From Anas platyrhynchos (lineage: Eukaryota > Chordata > Aves > Anseriformes > Anatidae): a DNA stretch of 64,000 bases. Position numbers and translations under genes: made by a program. Numbering within the stretch: the stretch's first letter is position 1; each line of letters starts with the position of its first letter. The DNA lies in NCBI RefSeq assembly GCF_047663525.1, contig NC_092591.1, positions 33,203,001 through 33,267,000 of the forward strand. Direction: 5' to 3'. Positions 48,701 through 60,036 of this stretch are shown here, in pieces. Below the pieces are notes generated by a model. That model searched no databases. It was not told the DNA's origin and saw only the letters and a list, made by a program, of their open reading frames with translations.

Positions 48701-50240
48701 GGCATTCACGGAACAGAACATTACAGCAAAGAGCAGAGACACTGCGGTGGGGAAAGCACACAACAGAAAAAAAGGCACAGAAATAACGCCATGTATGGTC
48801 AGTGCATTACTAATACCCTGAAGTTAAGAATTAAAACAGTTCTTGTTGGAAACCCTCCTACAGCAGTCTTGTTTTAACTCTCTGGTGAATAGGAAGAGAT
48901 CATCGGTGGCTGACATGAGGACAGCATACTCAACCCATGACAGGAAGAGAAAATGGGTTGTAGGAATAATCAGAGAACTGCATTTAACAGTTTTGCAGTA
49001 ATTTGTTGAGTGAGATACCAAAGCAATAATGAAATAGCAAGAGGAATACACATTCCCAACATTCCTCAAAGATGCTGACATCTATTTCACCATTCCAACT
49101 TTGATTGCAAACTCTGTTACTTCGGTATCCTGTTTCTGCCAGTAGCAAATACTTCAGTCCCTCAGAGGAAAGGACATTTTCTCTGCCATTAATCCATAAG
49201 ACAAGTGCACAATGCATGTCCTGAGTGAAAAGATTCGCAGATTGAAACTCCAAAAAATAAAGTTTCAGTGTGCGTGTCCATTTTACTCATTTAGATAGAA
49301 GTGTTCCCCACAGCGTTGATCACAAAACTTCCCCCCTCCTTAACATATTTCCCAGTCTTTGTCTTTCTAGCACTAAACTCCCCAAATCAAGAAATTGAGT
49401 AGAACAGCCTTTACATGAACACTTCCTAATTCCTTGAGTTAAATCTCAGATCTTCTATGATGCATAATAAAAAGAATGTATCTGTTTAAACTTTTAACAG
49501 ATATTACACTGGATATGATCTAGCAGCTCATTTATTTTATTGCTATGTTAGGTCTCCCTGAATTTGTTAGCCTGATGCATGTTTCACATGCAGCTAGGCT
49601 ACTGCTACTTTCCCCACAATTTGTGAGATCATTCTGTGCTTCTTTTGAAGATTAAATAAGTTTTTCAAATGCTATTATCATTTTTTACAATACCAATAAT
49701 TTAATCTTCCAAAAGCATACGTGCAACAGAATATTACTATTTTTTTCCAATCTTTTCAAGTTACAAATGTATTTTTTCTCAACTTTGGATTACAACAAAT
49801 TGACACAGTCTAGCAGTTTGAAAATCAAGACAGTAACACCAAAGATAACACACACAAAAAAAATACCCTTTAAAAAATAACCTGAAAAAGGAAGGAAAAA
49901 AATGGAAAATCTGTAGAGAATGATGTCCCAGAGCAATCAACTGTTGAATTGAACTGTTGTGATTCAGATACCATTATGCAATTATTCTATTTTCTTGTGA
50001 TCTGCTGCATACCTGCTCCAAAGTAAATTACCGGATAATCAGTGAATACAAACATGTGATAACTTGTACAGTTGTAATTGAAAAAGGTTACAGAATGTGA
50101 TACTCAGAAGAGCGTAAATACTCGAGAGCATTACACTGAGCAGCACGTCCCTAGATGCATCTGCAGATGTGGAACCTCCACGCTGTTCCCTAACCCTGTC
50201 ACATAGCTAGCTATATGCATAAAAACCACAAAGACACTGA
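39756..50240. other. Intergenic DNA between converging CHAC1 and INO80
   Basis: About 10.5 kb between two tail-to-tail genes. No gene or RNA could be supported. It has a (TA)n microsatellite at 45088-45110, an A-rich AAAC/AAC tract near 46480-46560 and a 21-A run near 48344-48364. Open frames are short and unrelated to known families. Confidence 0.6.
45088..45110. repeat. (TA)n microsatellite
   Basis: About ten TA units with a flanking TG/CA-containing part in the CHAC1-INO80 intergenic DNA. Confidence 0.85.
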
Positions 50241-50244
50241 TTTA

Positions 50245-52060
50245 CATAAAATTATCTCACTCCATTTTATTTAAGATTTTCTTCTCCAGTTAGTAAAAGA
50301 AAGATGTGTCTCTCTTTATACATATGTACAAGTTCAGTTATAAAAATAGACAGCACATTCAAAGAGAAAAAAAGGCTTGGCATTTGTCTGATTCCCTCTA
50401 AATATCATATATACATGTGAATACGAGGGGAAGGGGGAAGTCTTCAAGAGTTAATTAAACACCATCTCCCCCCTCAATTATCCCCTGCAAATCTGTTTAA
50501 AAATCAATCTAACTAAGCTCAGTTTTGCTATTTTCAGGTGTGCAAATTAGAGGCAGAGCCAACAGGAAGCACTTGCTCCACACTGTAGGACGCCAGGCAA
50601 AGGATTTGGGGTTGGAAAAAAATTATAATAATAAAAAAGTCATCTTTTGCTGTCACAGCCCAGACCTGCAACTCATAACTTGCTTCTCTCAAGGGATTGA
50701 AAGTGCCCCAGAACAGCCTTTTAATTCAGTGTGTCAGACAGAATGTCCCACACCTAAATCTCAGTGCAATGCAGACAACGCTTACAGCAAAGCAAGGGGC
50801 TACAGAGGGGGTTGTGCATTGAGAAAGGGGAAGGAGCAATCGGAGATGAGAACACAGACGGGCACTGGCAGCACTGCCTTCTATCAGCCTTACAGGAGAC
50901 GGCTACTGGTACCCACAGGGAGCTCCACCAAGCTAGTACATGGGATGATCACAGAGATGAAGGGAAAACACACTGGAAGAATGGTCAATGGATGGTTGGG
51001 ATATGAGACTTTTTTTTTTTTTTTCCCCAGGATTTGGCTGGAGATGAGAATGGCACAGTTCTCTCAGTGCTGTTTCTCACTGCTCCCCTCGCAGCACTGC
51101 TAGCTGCAGAGCCACGCTCTGCTATGGCACGCTGAGAGGAACAGCAGCAAACTCTTCCTCGGCCCTGCAGATTTCCCTGCTCTTGAGATTTGCACAAGTA
51201 GAGCCTGATTGTGTTTCTAAGCCTTTAAGAGTTCAGCACATATCAAAAATTAGAAAAATCATTCTTAACACAGCAAGAACTTATGCTGGCAAGAACTCTG
51301 AAACACAGATCAAGCCAGTGGCTTGGAGCCTCTTTCATTGCAGGAAGCAGAAGCAGCGCTGTTACCCTCACCAGGCCTGCCAGAGCTCCTGTCACACCTT
51401 GGCTCTGAACCTGCTCTAAACAAATGGTGCTGAAAAGAGTCCACTCCCTGGAAACCACCTGAGATACCTTCCTTTGCATTTCAAACTCTCAAAAAACAAA
51501 ACAAAATCAACCAAACAAAAACCTCAGAGGCCCACACTAGAAGAATCCATTAATCTTTTGATTACACATCATCCAGCTTAGCCCCCAGCTACCCCTGCAT
51601 ATACGCTGACCAGCTCCCAGTACAGAAATGTCTTCTGACTCTACAGGAGAGCCCTGGCATTCAGATACTGATTTCATAGGATAAAACTACAGCTGGGTTC
51701 CACTTCAAGCTACAAGAGAGTACACTCATGTGACTTGAAGCACATAGCTCTGGGATATTGCATGGAGTACCTGGATGCTTTCTTGGGAAATCTTTGTCAG
51801 ATGTGTCAATAAAATACCATCCGACCACCTCAGTTACCCCAGACACCCCTTCCATCCTTCTTGCAGTGTCTGCAAAGATAATTTTTGGGATACACATAAT
51901 CAAAGTGCTCACATAAACCACCCGTTCCCATTGTGCTTTGATTTTCTTTTCACATAGGTGCTTGATAGCAACAAGGCATTCATTTGCATGCCTTCACCTT
52001 GCAGGGTGGTCTACTCTGAAAGCCAACACAGTTCAGACAAGCTTTGGGGGTTCAAAATTA
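50245..52060 (-). other. INO80: INO80 3' untranslated region (end estimated)
   Basis: Follows the TAG stop at 52061-52063 on the minus strand. A 16-T run sits near 51009-51024. The best 3' end is AATAAA at 50266-50271 (minus), giving about 1.8 kb. A variant ATTAAA at 50720-50725 would shorten it to about 1.35 kb. The plus-strand open frame at 50525-51103 lies in this UTR and is not a gene. Confidence 0.5.
50266..50271 (-). terminator. INO80: Candidate poly(A) signal of INO80
   Basis: AATAAA on the minus strand, followed 25-45 bases later by a GU-rich stretch (CAGTGTCTTTGTGGTTTTT), which fits a downstream element. Confidence 0.5.
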
Positions 52061-52278
52061 CTACCGACCACCTGAGGTGTGGGCACCTTTGCTTTGCTTC
52101 CGAATTGGAGTTTCTGATATGAGACTGCTGGTCAGGTTTAAGCTTTTGGGGGTGCCACAAACACTGTTTCCTTTGCTCAAAGGGGAGCTCAAGGGAGAAG
52201 AGGCGCTTGAAGGTCCAAAATCTGCAAGTCCAGAAGGCCGAATAATTGCTGTTTGTAGAGGGCTGCTTGCAGACATGC
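52061..52278 (-). CDS. INO80: INO80 last coding exon
   Basis: 71 codons plus TAG. It starts inside the glycine codon shared with the previous exon and reads MSASSPLQT, then [21 protein letters not shown], and ends HTSGGR. Serine/proline-rich and probably disordered; the conserved [18 protein letters not shown] block is shared with the human protein. Confidence 0.95.
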
Positions 52279-55200
52279 CTAGCAATGGAAAAGAGAATCA
52301 AATTCCACGTGAGCATATCACTCCACCTGCAGCACTTAGGCAACAAAAAAAAATGAATTAAATGGCTACAATATACTAACACTTAGTCCCAAGACAACAC
52401 TGCGTTCATGATTTATGAGATTTTAATGAAGAGGGATGGCCTAAACATACAAATCATCTTGCACTTATATCCTGGGATGACTATACGTGGTGTAAAGCTG
52501 AAGCTCCACCACCATTGGTTTAGAACATTTTAAACCTGATGCTGTAACTTCACCATATCAGCAATATGGCAAAGACACAGCCAAACCCATGGGATAAACA
52601 ACACTATCTAATCTGTCTGGGCACCAAAATGAAAAACAAGAGAGAAGTATTTGGTATGAGATAATTTAAAGGGCAGGTGAAAATTCTGCAAGATTAGCCT
52701 CTCAAGGTCATCTGCGGTGAAACTGGCTATCCTCTCACACCAGTACCGTGTCACATTGCGCTTTGCCTGGATCTCAGAATATACTGTACAAGCAATACCA
52801 GCAATACTTGCATCTATTTTTGACAGGCTGTAAACAAGCAATCGTCCAAACTCATGTGGTTGGCTCTGCTCTGGGTAGCCTGCTGCCTCCCTTTCCCCAC
52901 ATACCTTTAGAGACATTGTACCCGTACGCTGCATATGCCGCTGCAGAGGCTGCTGCTGCCCCTGCTTTGGCACCTGCCATTGCGGCCGCGCTTCCCGCTA
53001 TCGATTTCCGGCTTCTGCCTTTCCCGGTGCCTTTTGATCCACCACCTGATCCTTTAGGGCGACCGCGGCTTCGACCTGACTGGCCTCTCCCAGTGAGAGG
53101 TGTATCTTGCATTGAAACCCCTTAAAAAAAAAAAAAGTGTTAAAACAGTAACTGCTATAGCATGTCAGATGGCTCACAAATAAATACAGCATCGTAACGA
53201 CTTGCCATTTACATTCATGCTGTTCCTGTTAATTGATACTGTTCATTTACATTAATACAGACACTGTTAGCAAGTATTGATCTTATAAAAAGAAATCAGA
53301 TATACAAAACTTGGCCATTCATTAATCACATCCTATTAACCTCGTTGTCATTATTGTTACGAATCCAATCCACAAAAAGATCCACAAAAATTCGGGGTTC
53401 TACTTAGGATGAAGCATTTTCTTACTGAAGATATATGTTCCTTCCATTTGCTATCTGTAAAGAAACTCATAAAGAACTAGGTCTCTCCTTATTTCAGAGT
53501 AAAAAGTTACAGTAACTAAAAACTGTTACCATTATTTAAAATTATAGCTGCTTTAATCACTCAGTGGAAATAGAGAACTCATTATTAGCCCTATGGCAAA
53601 TTCAAGGAAAAACTTAAAAAGTTCTGTGGATGTCTGTAGCTCAGTAATATGAGCACTCTATAATATAGGAACAAGGGAAAAAAAAACTCATAAGAGTAAC
53701 TAACACAGGAAAAAGGAAAGTGTGATGAATGACTATAAACAGACTTCTTATCAAATCAGAAGTTATTTCTCAATGAAATAAATTATTTTTTGCTCATCTT
53801 GCCAACCATACACAGAATCTGATTAAAATGCAGAACACATACCAACATACAAAGTCAAGGTTTAATATGTGTTAGTAAGTCAAGGCAAGAGTACTGACCA
53901 TTCATGGTATCTGAAACAGAGCCAGTAATGGAAGCAGGAGAGTTTGTTGCCCTTGACTGAGGTGCTGAAGAAGCTGGATCGTCCACAATCACAAGCATAT
54001 CACTGCTGCTCTCATCGGGAGGAATAGAGCCCATATGTAATTCACTGCTGATGGATATCTAAACATGACGAAGAACAAAGCCGTTAGCTTCTCACGTTAG
54101 GAAAGGGAAGGGTTCAAACACAGTAAGACACACAATCGCAAGTAATTGGTACTTGTTCTGATCTCTCTCATTTTCCCCAAGACTTACAGCATGATACATA
54201 TCCTGCCTAGTCACACTATACCCTCTATTTACATGCTGAACAGCATTAAAGACCTCCAGGAACTACTTTATTTCAACTGATGAACATAAATGTTATCAGC
54301 AGGAGACTAAGAGGCTCAGCAGAGACTTAAGAAAACTGCGGTTTAACTGCGCTTTTTTTCTCAGACTGCAAGAGAGAAAACAATAGGACTCTTAACCTGT
54401 TAACTAGTGCCAATAAAAATCTTTATCAGCAAGGGAACAATACAATATAGTAGTCTTAGTCAATATGGCATATAACAAAATATATTTGCTGCCAAAAATT
54501 GTTCGCGATTCTTTATTAAAAGTATGAAAGAAAATATAATGTGTACCATTGGAAACTTACAATTTAAATTCCAGATTAAAAGCCACACTAATTCAGAATC
54601 AAAAGCAAGAGGTTCAGAGCATGAACTTGCTTTAAGAAAAGACAAAGAAAGAAAGTGAAGAGGAGCAGAATGGCATATCAACAGAGGAGTTCCAGTAGGC
54701 AGCTTACTGCAGCTGCTATGTTTTCAATAAATTAGTTTCACTTTCTTGGTTCACCTTTCAGACATCTCATTTCCATACATACTTGAATTCTGTATTAACT
54801 GAAATGTCAGAAAGCAAGAACCCTACTAGATCTAAGATCACAACTGAAACAGCACATAGTTTAAAGAAGCAGGCAGTCTCACCTCACTGAAAGGGCTGGG
54901 CATGGCAGAATCTACACTAACGAAGGAGTCATCCCCATCAGCAGACAGGTTGGAGTTATCAGCTGAGGGAACAAACGGGATCACAAGGTTCATGCCCTCT
55001 TTCTTTCTCTTCCCATCCAACTCATCTTCCTTCTTCTTCTGAAATAAATAAAACAATACAGGGAATGAAAAATGCAATTAAAACCGAAGCGGAACATGCA
55101 AATTAAAATCTCAATGTCTAATGCAGTATTGTAACTCAAAGGAATGCCATGTACAGAATTATCCAAAGCAAGTTTTTGAAGGACAAAGTAACAGAACCCT

Positions 55201-58200
55201 AAAAGGCTGTCTTTAGATATAAGCAGTTTTTTTCTCTTCTTTGTAAAATAGTTTGAGTGCTGTAGAATTACTTTTATAGAATTACTCTGATTTCCATTGC
55301 CTTCTGGAGTAAGCTCAAAATTCTTTACCATTATAAAAAAAATAATTAATGCAAAGCCTCCAATACTCAAAAATTCTGGATTTCCATAAAAAAGATTTAA
55401 TAATTTTTAAAAACAAACAAACAAACAAACGAATCTTCTGTCTTTCTGCACAAGTCACATAGCTATTTGGGATTTATCTACGTTTGGTTCTTTATTTGTA
55501 TTATTTTTTCACCTTTGCAAAACAAAATCTTAATTAAGTCTCCATTTTATATGCCATAGAATGATCACTCAATTGGTTGTGTTTTTTTTTGTTGTTTTTT
55601 CAAATTTGAGTCCCCAAATTGTTGTCCGTAGACTACTGATGATCTACTGTGTTGTATGGATATGCAGTACTTCCTTATTTTTGAAGTTGCAAATGATACT
55701 AAAATACAGGGAACTGTGCATTACTTATAACATCCCTCTTCCGTGTAGGAAGTGCCAGACTGACATTCAATGGTGAAGAGAACACTTTACTCATTCGACT
55801 GCCTTTGCATAAAATACTACATAATAGTGTGCCTAAAGTTTTTCAGGCTCTCTGTGTCACTGACACAGGCAACCTCTCTGCATCAAGGTACCTTTTCAGC
55901 ATATTTTTCCCTTTTACGTTTACGTTCCTTCACACGATTTGTTTCTTCTTGCTGTCGCTTCTCTTCTTGACGCTGACGCACTGTCAGAAAACAAGCACAA
56001 AGTTGTTGTTGCTGGAAAGATACTTCATACCCTTTTGTGAACCTTACAAGAAATTCTGGTTATAACCGAATTGTGAATAAAAGCCTCCTATATTGAAACT
56101 AAAGCACGATGAAAAACTCAAAGCAGAACTGCTATATTTAAACTCTTTTCATCCAAATTACTAAAAAGCCTTACAGTTGAAGTTTTTTTCAAACATATCA
56201 TTAAGCGTACCTCTAATACAGATTCAAAACTGCGGTGCAACACAACATTTTTATTGATACTTTTCTTGTCGTGACCTACTTAATTCTTGTCTAAGCTCTG
56301 TCATTCAGGAACAATGTAATGATCCTGAACAAGTGCCAACAAAAACTATCACATCATCATGTCTCTCTTGCACAACCTCACCCCTCAGCTCAGCAGTGAT
56401 ATGAAACCAGCTTGTACTAACAGGAATGGCAATACAAAATGAGCCAGGAAACGGAAGTGGTTATCAGAAATACATGTGTTTGTAGAGATAAAAACACAGA
56501 TTTAAAAAACTAATGGTTGAAAAAACTAAGTGGAAGATGGAGAAAACGCTACAACACGAATTTCACATACATTTCTTTTCTAGTTCTTCATCATCCAGTA
56601 GAAGGCTGACCACCTCTTTTGGTTTCAAAGTGTCAGGTTTGAAATTGCCACCTGAAATCACCATTCGCTGGATCTAGGAAAAAAGAAAAAGGAAAAAAAG
56701 AATAAATTACTCAAAGGATCCATTTTCATTATCCTTCACTGAAAGCCAGCCAAAAAAAGACGTAAATGCAAGTGTGTGTAGTCAGAATTGATTCAACTTC
56801 TCTGTCATACTACAGTTAGTAGCAAAATTTAAGGAAAGATTTTATTGAGAATGTAATTATTAAAAAATGAGAAGCAACTGAGCTAGAAAGGAGAAAATTG
56901 TCATCCATTGTACCAAGCTGTATACTTCTAAAGCACCACATAATAATATCTATTGCTTAATACATTGCTGAACTCAGAGTAAAACTACAGCAGTACCCCT
57001 ATAAAGGATAAATTAACAGTCCTATTTTTCAAGTAATCTGTATAGAGGATCATGCAGATCACATTCTTAAAAGGTACAACATACTTAATCTCCTTCACTG
57101 AAAACTAAATCTCCATATTGAGTCAGTGTCTCAGTTTAAGCAATTCACTCAGCACAAGCAACTTGATTAATTCAACTACACTAAAAAAGTAAATAAATTC
57201 CTAAATAATAACAATAATAAACCAACCAACCAACCAAACAAACAAAACAGTAAGAGGTGCAACTCAGCAAAAAAGAAGAAGCTTTAGTGTAAGCCATTTT
57301 TGATGATTTGGAGCACCCCCAAAAAACTACACTTATTTTCAGGTTGGTATCAGGTTACTAAGTGCAGTCTCCCACATCAAAATGGATGAAATTCAACAAG
57401 GGAAATATGAATGCATTCAGCTGGAGATGCTTCAGTTGCTTCAGTGCTACGACCAGCATCTAGTTAAGACAAAAGCTAAAAGAAATCCCAAGTGCACACA
57501 ACATCTGAGCCTCATGTATAGTATATCTATTGCTACTAAAGCAACTGTGGTTAATTTTTTCTTGCCAGTAAAGTATCATGAGGTTTAAAGTTTCTAATAC
57601 ATTTATCACTTGATGCTGCAGGAAAATGAGCCCTTCTGGCAACCCTCACAGCTCAAAAACTGTCCTTTAATTACCTTTCAAGTTTCTTCAAACAAATCAG
57701 CTGTGGTGTAACAGTATAACATTAGAGGAATCAGTATTGCCCTGACACAGCAAAGACACAAGCTCTAGCTTTAAAGAGTCCCAAGTAGTTTCATTGCATC
57801 ATAAGAAATAGTTTCCATGAAGTCATTGTGTAAATACTTAGCTTCTTCCCAGTTTATATAATGCAGCTGTAATGATGCTGCACTAGCAACAGATCTGTTT
57901 GTTTAAACAAAGCCATTCCCTTTTGGTTTCTATTATATGCATTCCATGCATATATATATATATATATATGTATGTATATAAATTGTTTTAAAAGTGTGTG
58001 TGTATATATATACACACACTATATATATAAAAAATGTATATGTATGTAGTGTGTATATATTTATATATTGTAATTTATAATTTATATATAATAATTTATT
58101 TACTCATTTTGATACACATTTTTTGATAAAAGTTTCTGTAACTTCTTGTTCCAGACGATTTCTTTATTCCTACCTCACTCTTCTCCTTAGCTCTTTGTAA

Positions 58201-60036
58201 GATACGCTCCTCAATGGTGCCTTTGCATATCAACCGGTACACAGTGACTTGTTTTGTTTGACCCAGCCTATGTGCCCGGTCCATGGCTTGCTGGTCTACT
58301 GTTGGGTTCCAATCACTGTCATAGAAGATGACCTGTAAAAGAAAATCAGAACATAAATGATTAAATAAAACCATCTATTTAGAGTACCTGGAGATTAAAC
58401 AAACAAAAAACCAAAAACCAACAAGATGATAAAAAAGTTCCATTACACACCCCACAGAATCACCTGCCCACTGTAGGCTGCATTCACCTAGCTTTGTCCA
58501 CTCCATTAAAATCTTTCCCAATGCATTTCAAATATATTCAAAATAATTGACAGTGAATGTTTCAACTTCAACAGAACGTCTTAAATATTTTCTTCAACAA
58601 ATCTGCTTTGGAGGCACCAAATTCTGGAGTTTATCACCATAGTATATCATTGTCATTTGATAAGTCTATAACTAATTACATTGTGAAGCCACTTTTGGTG
58701 TCATTTACCTTAAGAAAAAGCCCATCAAATCAGGATTTCACACAAAAAGTAATATTCTGTTTTTTTCCAAGATCTGAATAAAGCCTTGTCTAGTCTAATA
58801 ACTGTAGTGCTTTCACCAAAAATAACCTGAAATACCACATCACATTCACGTTGTCCTATCATTCTAACTGTACCTTATGCACAGTACACATAAAAAGGAA
58901 ACATTAAAACCATTTTAGATGAAGTATTCCGAAAGCTACAAAACCACAGAACTAAGAATGCTAATGCAAGGAGCCTGCACAAACATGCCTGTGTTTCCAT
59001 CTTTTTTTTTCCCCTATGTTGAAGCAACTTCAATCAAGAGAAGTTTACAACTCTGAAGCTATTATAGGTAGCTTTCTTCTGATTTCTTTTAAGTAATACC
59101 AAGAGATTTTTACATTTAAAGATATTTAAAGAATTACATCATAGTTTTGAATCAGAGATTTTTGGTTTTGTGTGGCTAAGCACTACAGTCTGTCTTGGGT
59201 TCAAATCTGCCTGCACGTAAGGTATTATGTTAGAAGCACAGGAACAGCAGTTACTGGAAACATAAATGGTTCATGTAGGTCAGTATTCCCTCCCACAGTG
59301 ATTGGTACAAGTGCTCAACAGTGCAAATCCTTGCAATCACCTAAATCAGGATGCTTTTACACCTCAGGCACATGAGAAGGAATAAATCTATCTTTCCTGA
59401 CTAGCAGATACTCATTTAGAAATACAAGCACAACTCAACTGCCATTACTTCATTCTACTGTGCACAGAAAAAAGGTGGCTGATACCTGTGCTCACTGATT
59501 CCTTTGCTGCTGCGCCTTAGGAGCAAGCAGCCATGCAAGAGACAGCACTCGTATGAAAGTGTCATTGCATTTGTAGACCCCTTTAGTCACCCAACTTCTT
59601 TCTAGACTCTGCTGCTGATGTATGTGGGGAGAAGGAAGGTATCTAACAGCAACCAAAAACTGTACACCGGGTGCTCAATATCCTGCAACTTTATCACCAA
59701 GTTAATATTGTATTACAAATGTAAGCAGAGTAAACAAGCCTAGGCAATTTCATTATGAGAATGGAAGCACTAATATTGATCAGCATAGATATAAGAGTTC
59801 TAGCTTCCACACAGCAACACCCATTTTCCCACATATATTGCGAGTCTGGGAGGCAGATGAGCAGCTTGGTAAAAATGGTGTTTGGCAGCACAGGAGAACT
59901 GAAATCTGAGTATCAGAAAGCTGATTTTTTGTGTTTTGTGTTACTTTATGAAACTTCACCTACCGTATCTGCAGCTGTAAGGTTAATGCCCAAGCCTCCA
60001 GCTCTTGTGCTTAACAGGAACACAAAAATATCATTC
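52061..60036 (-). CDS. INO80: INO80 chromatin-remodelling ATPase, C-terminal part (last 8 coding exons)
   Basis: Catalytic subunit of the INO80 complex, which slides nucleosomes and exchanges H2A.Z during transcription, replication and repair. In transcript order the exons are 60036-59964, 58332-58174, 56673-56571, 55980-55892, 55038-54883, 54058-53899, 53120-52905 and 52278-52061. All are GT-AG and in consistent phase, giving about 390 residues of a protein of about 1556 in human. They cover helicase motif V ([18 protein letters not shown]), motif VI ([12 protein letters not shown]), a charged lysine-rich helix, an acidic/serine linker, an Ala- and RGRPKG-rich region and the C-terminus ending GGR. 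The rest of the gene lies beyond 64000. Partial at the window edge; nothing suggests a pseudogene. Confidence 0.96.
52905..53120 (-). CDS. INO80: INO80 exon: RGRPKG and alanine-rich region
   Basis: 216 bases encoding [22 protein letters not shown]-hook-like RGRPKGSG, then [20 protein letters not shown] and an Ala-rich run ending YGYNVSK. The basic and Ala-rich mix suggests DNA contact or flexibility. The acceptor has a 12-T tract; the donor is AAAG|GTATGT. Confidence 0.95.
53899..54058 (-). CDS. INO80: INO80 exon: acidic serine linker
   Basis: 160 bases encoding [40 protein letters not shown] and [13 protein letters not shown]. It is likely disordered with many possible phosphorylation sites. 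The donor GTCAGT is weaker than its neighbours. Confidence 0.94.
54883..55038 (-). CDS. INO80: INO80 exon: basic helix to [11 protein letters not shown] block
   Basis: 52 codons, phase 0 at both ends. [15 protein letters not shown] continues the basic helix, then [20 protein letters not shown] and PSPFSE, blocks that match human INO80 nearly residue for residue. The acceptor CAG is followed by repeated AAG triplets; a NAGNAG-type shift is not possible with AAG directly, so the start is clear. Confidence 0.95.
55411..55430 (+). repeat. (AAAC)5 microsatellite in an INO80 intron
   Basis: Five perfect AAAC units in an A-rich context. A related AACC/AAAC run occurs near 57220-57248. Confidence 0.85.
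55892..55980 (-). CDS. INO80: INO80 exon: charged coiled region
   Basis: 89 bases encoding [20 protein letters not shown] and RKREKYAEK. It is almost entirely charged and glutamine residues, fitting a long helix beyond the ATPase core that regulates remodelling. The donor is AAAAG|GTACCT. Confidence 0.94.
56571..56673 (-). CDS. INO80: INO80 exon: post-helicase segment
   Basis: 103 bases encoding [20 protein letters not shown] and [14 protein letters not shown], the conserved brace immediately after the second RecA lobe. It ends one base into a leucine codon. The donor is GTATGT. Confidence 0.95.
57945..58090. repeat. TA/TG microsatellite cluster in an INO80 intron
   Basis: Compound (TA)n, (TATG)n and (TG)n runs, including a (TA)9-10 block near 57950-57968 and an ACACAC segment. 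It starts about 85 bases downstream (in transcript sense) of the motif VI exon donor. The self-complementary TA blocks can form cruciforms. Confidence 0.9.
58174..58332 (-). CDS. INO80: INO80 exon: helicase motif VI
   Basis: 53 codons from [10 protein letters not shown] to QRAKEKSE, phase 0. It contains [19 protein letters not shown] with the arginine finger of SNF2-family motif VI, then [15 protein letters not shown]. All expected catalytic residues are present. Confidence 0.97.
59964..60036 (-). CDS. INO80: INO80 exon: helicase motif V
   Basis: 73 bases encoding [24 protein letters not shown] in two joined blocks, the SNF2 motif V. The acceptor is TTTCCTCTCCAG and the donor ACG|GTAGGT. It is the most 5' INO80 exon visible in the window. 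Confidence 0.96.

Noticed and set aside
50525-51103. 192-codon plus-strand frame
   Set aside because: It falls in the presumed INO80 3' UTR, includes a long T run translated as poly-Phe, and resembles no family.
51805-51812. AATAAA on the plus strand near the INO80 end
   Set aside because: It is on the opposite strand to INO80 and no plus-strand gene precedes it.
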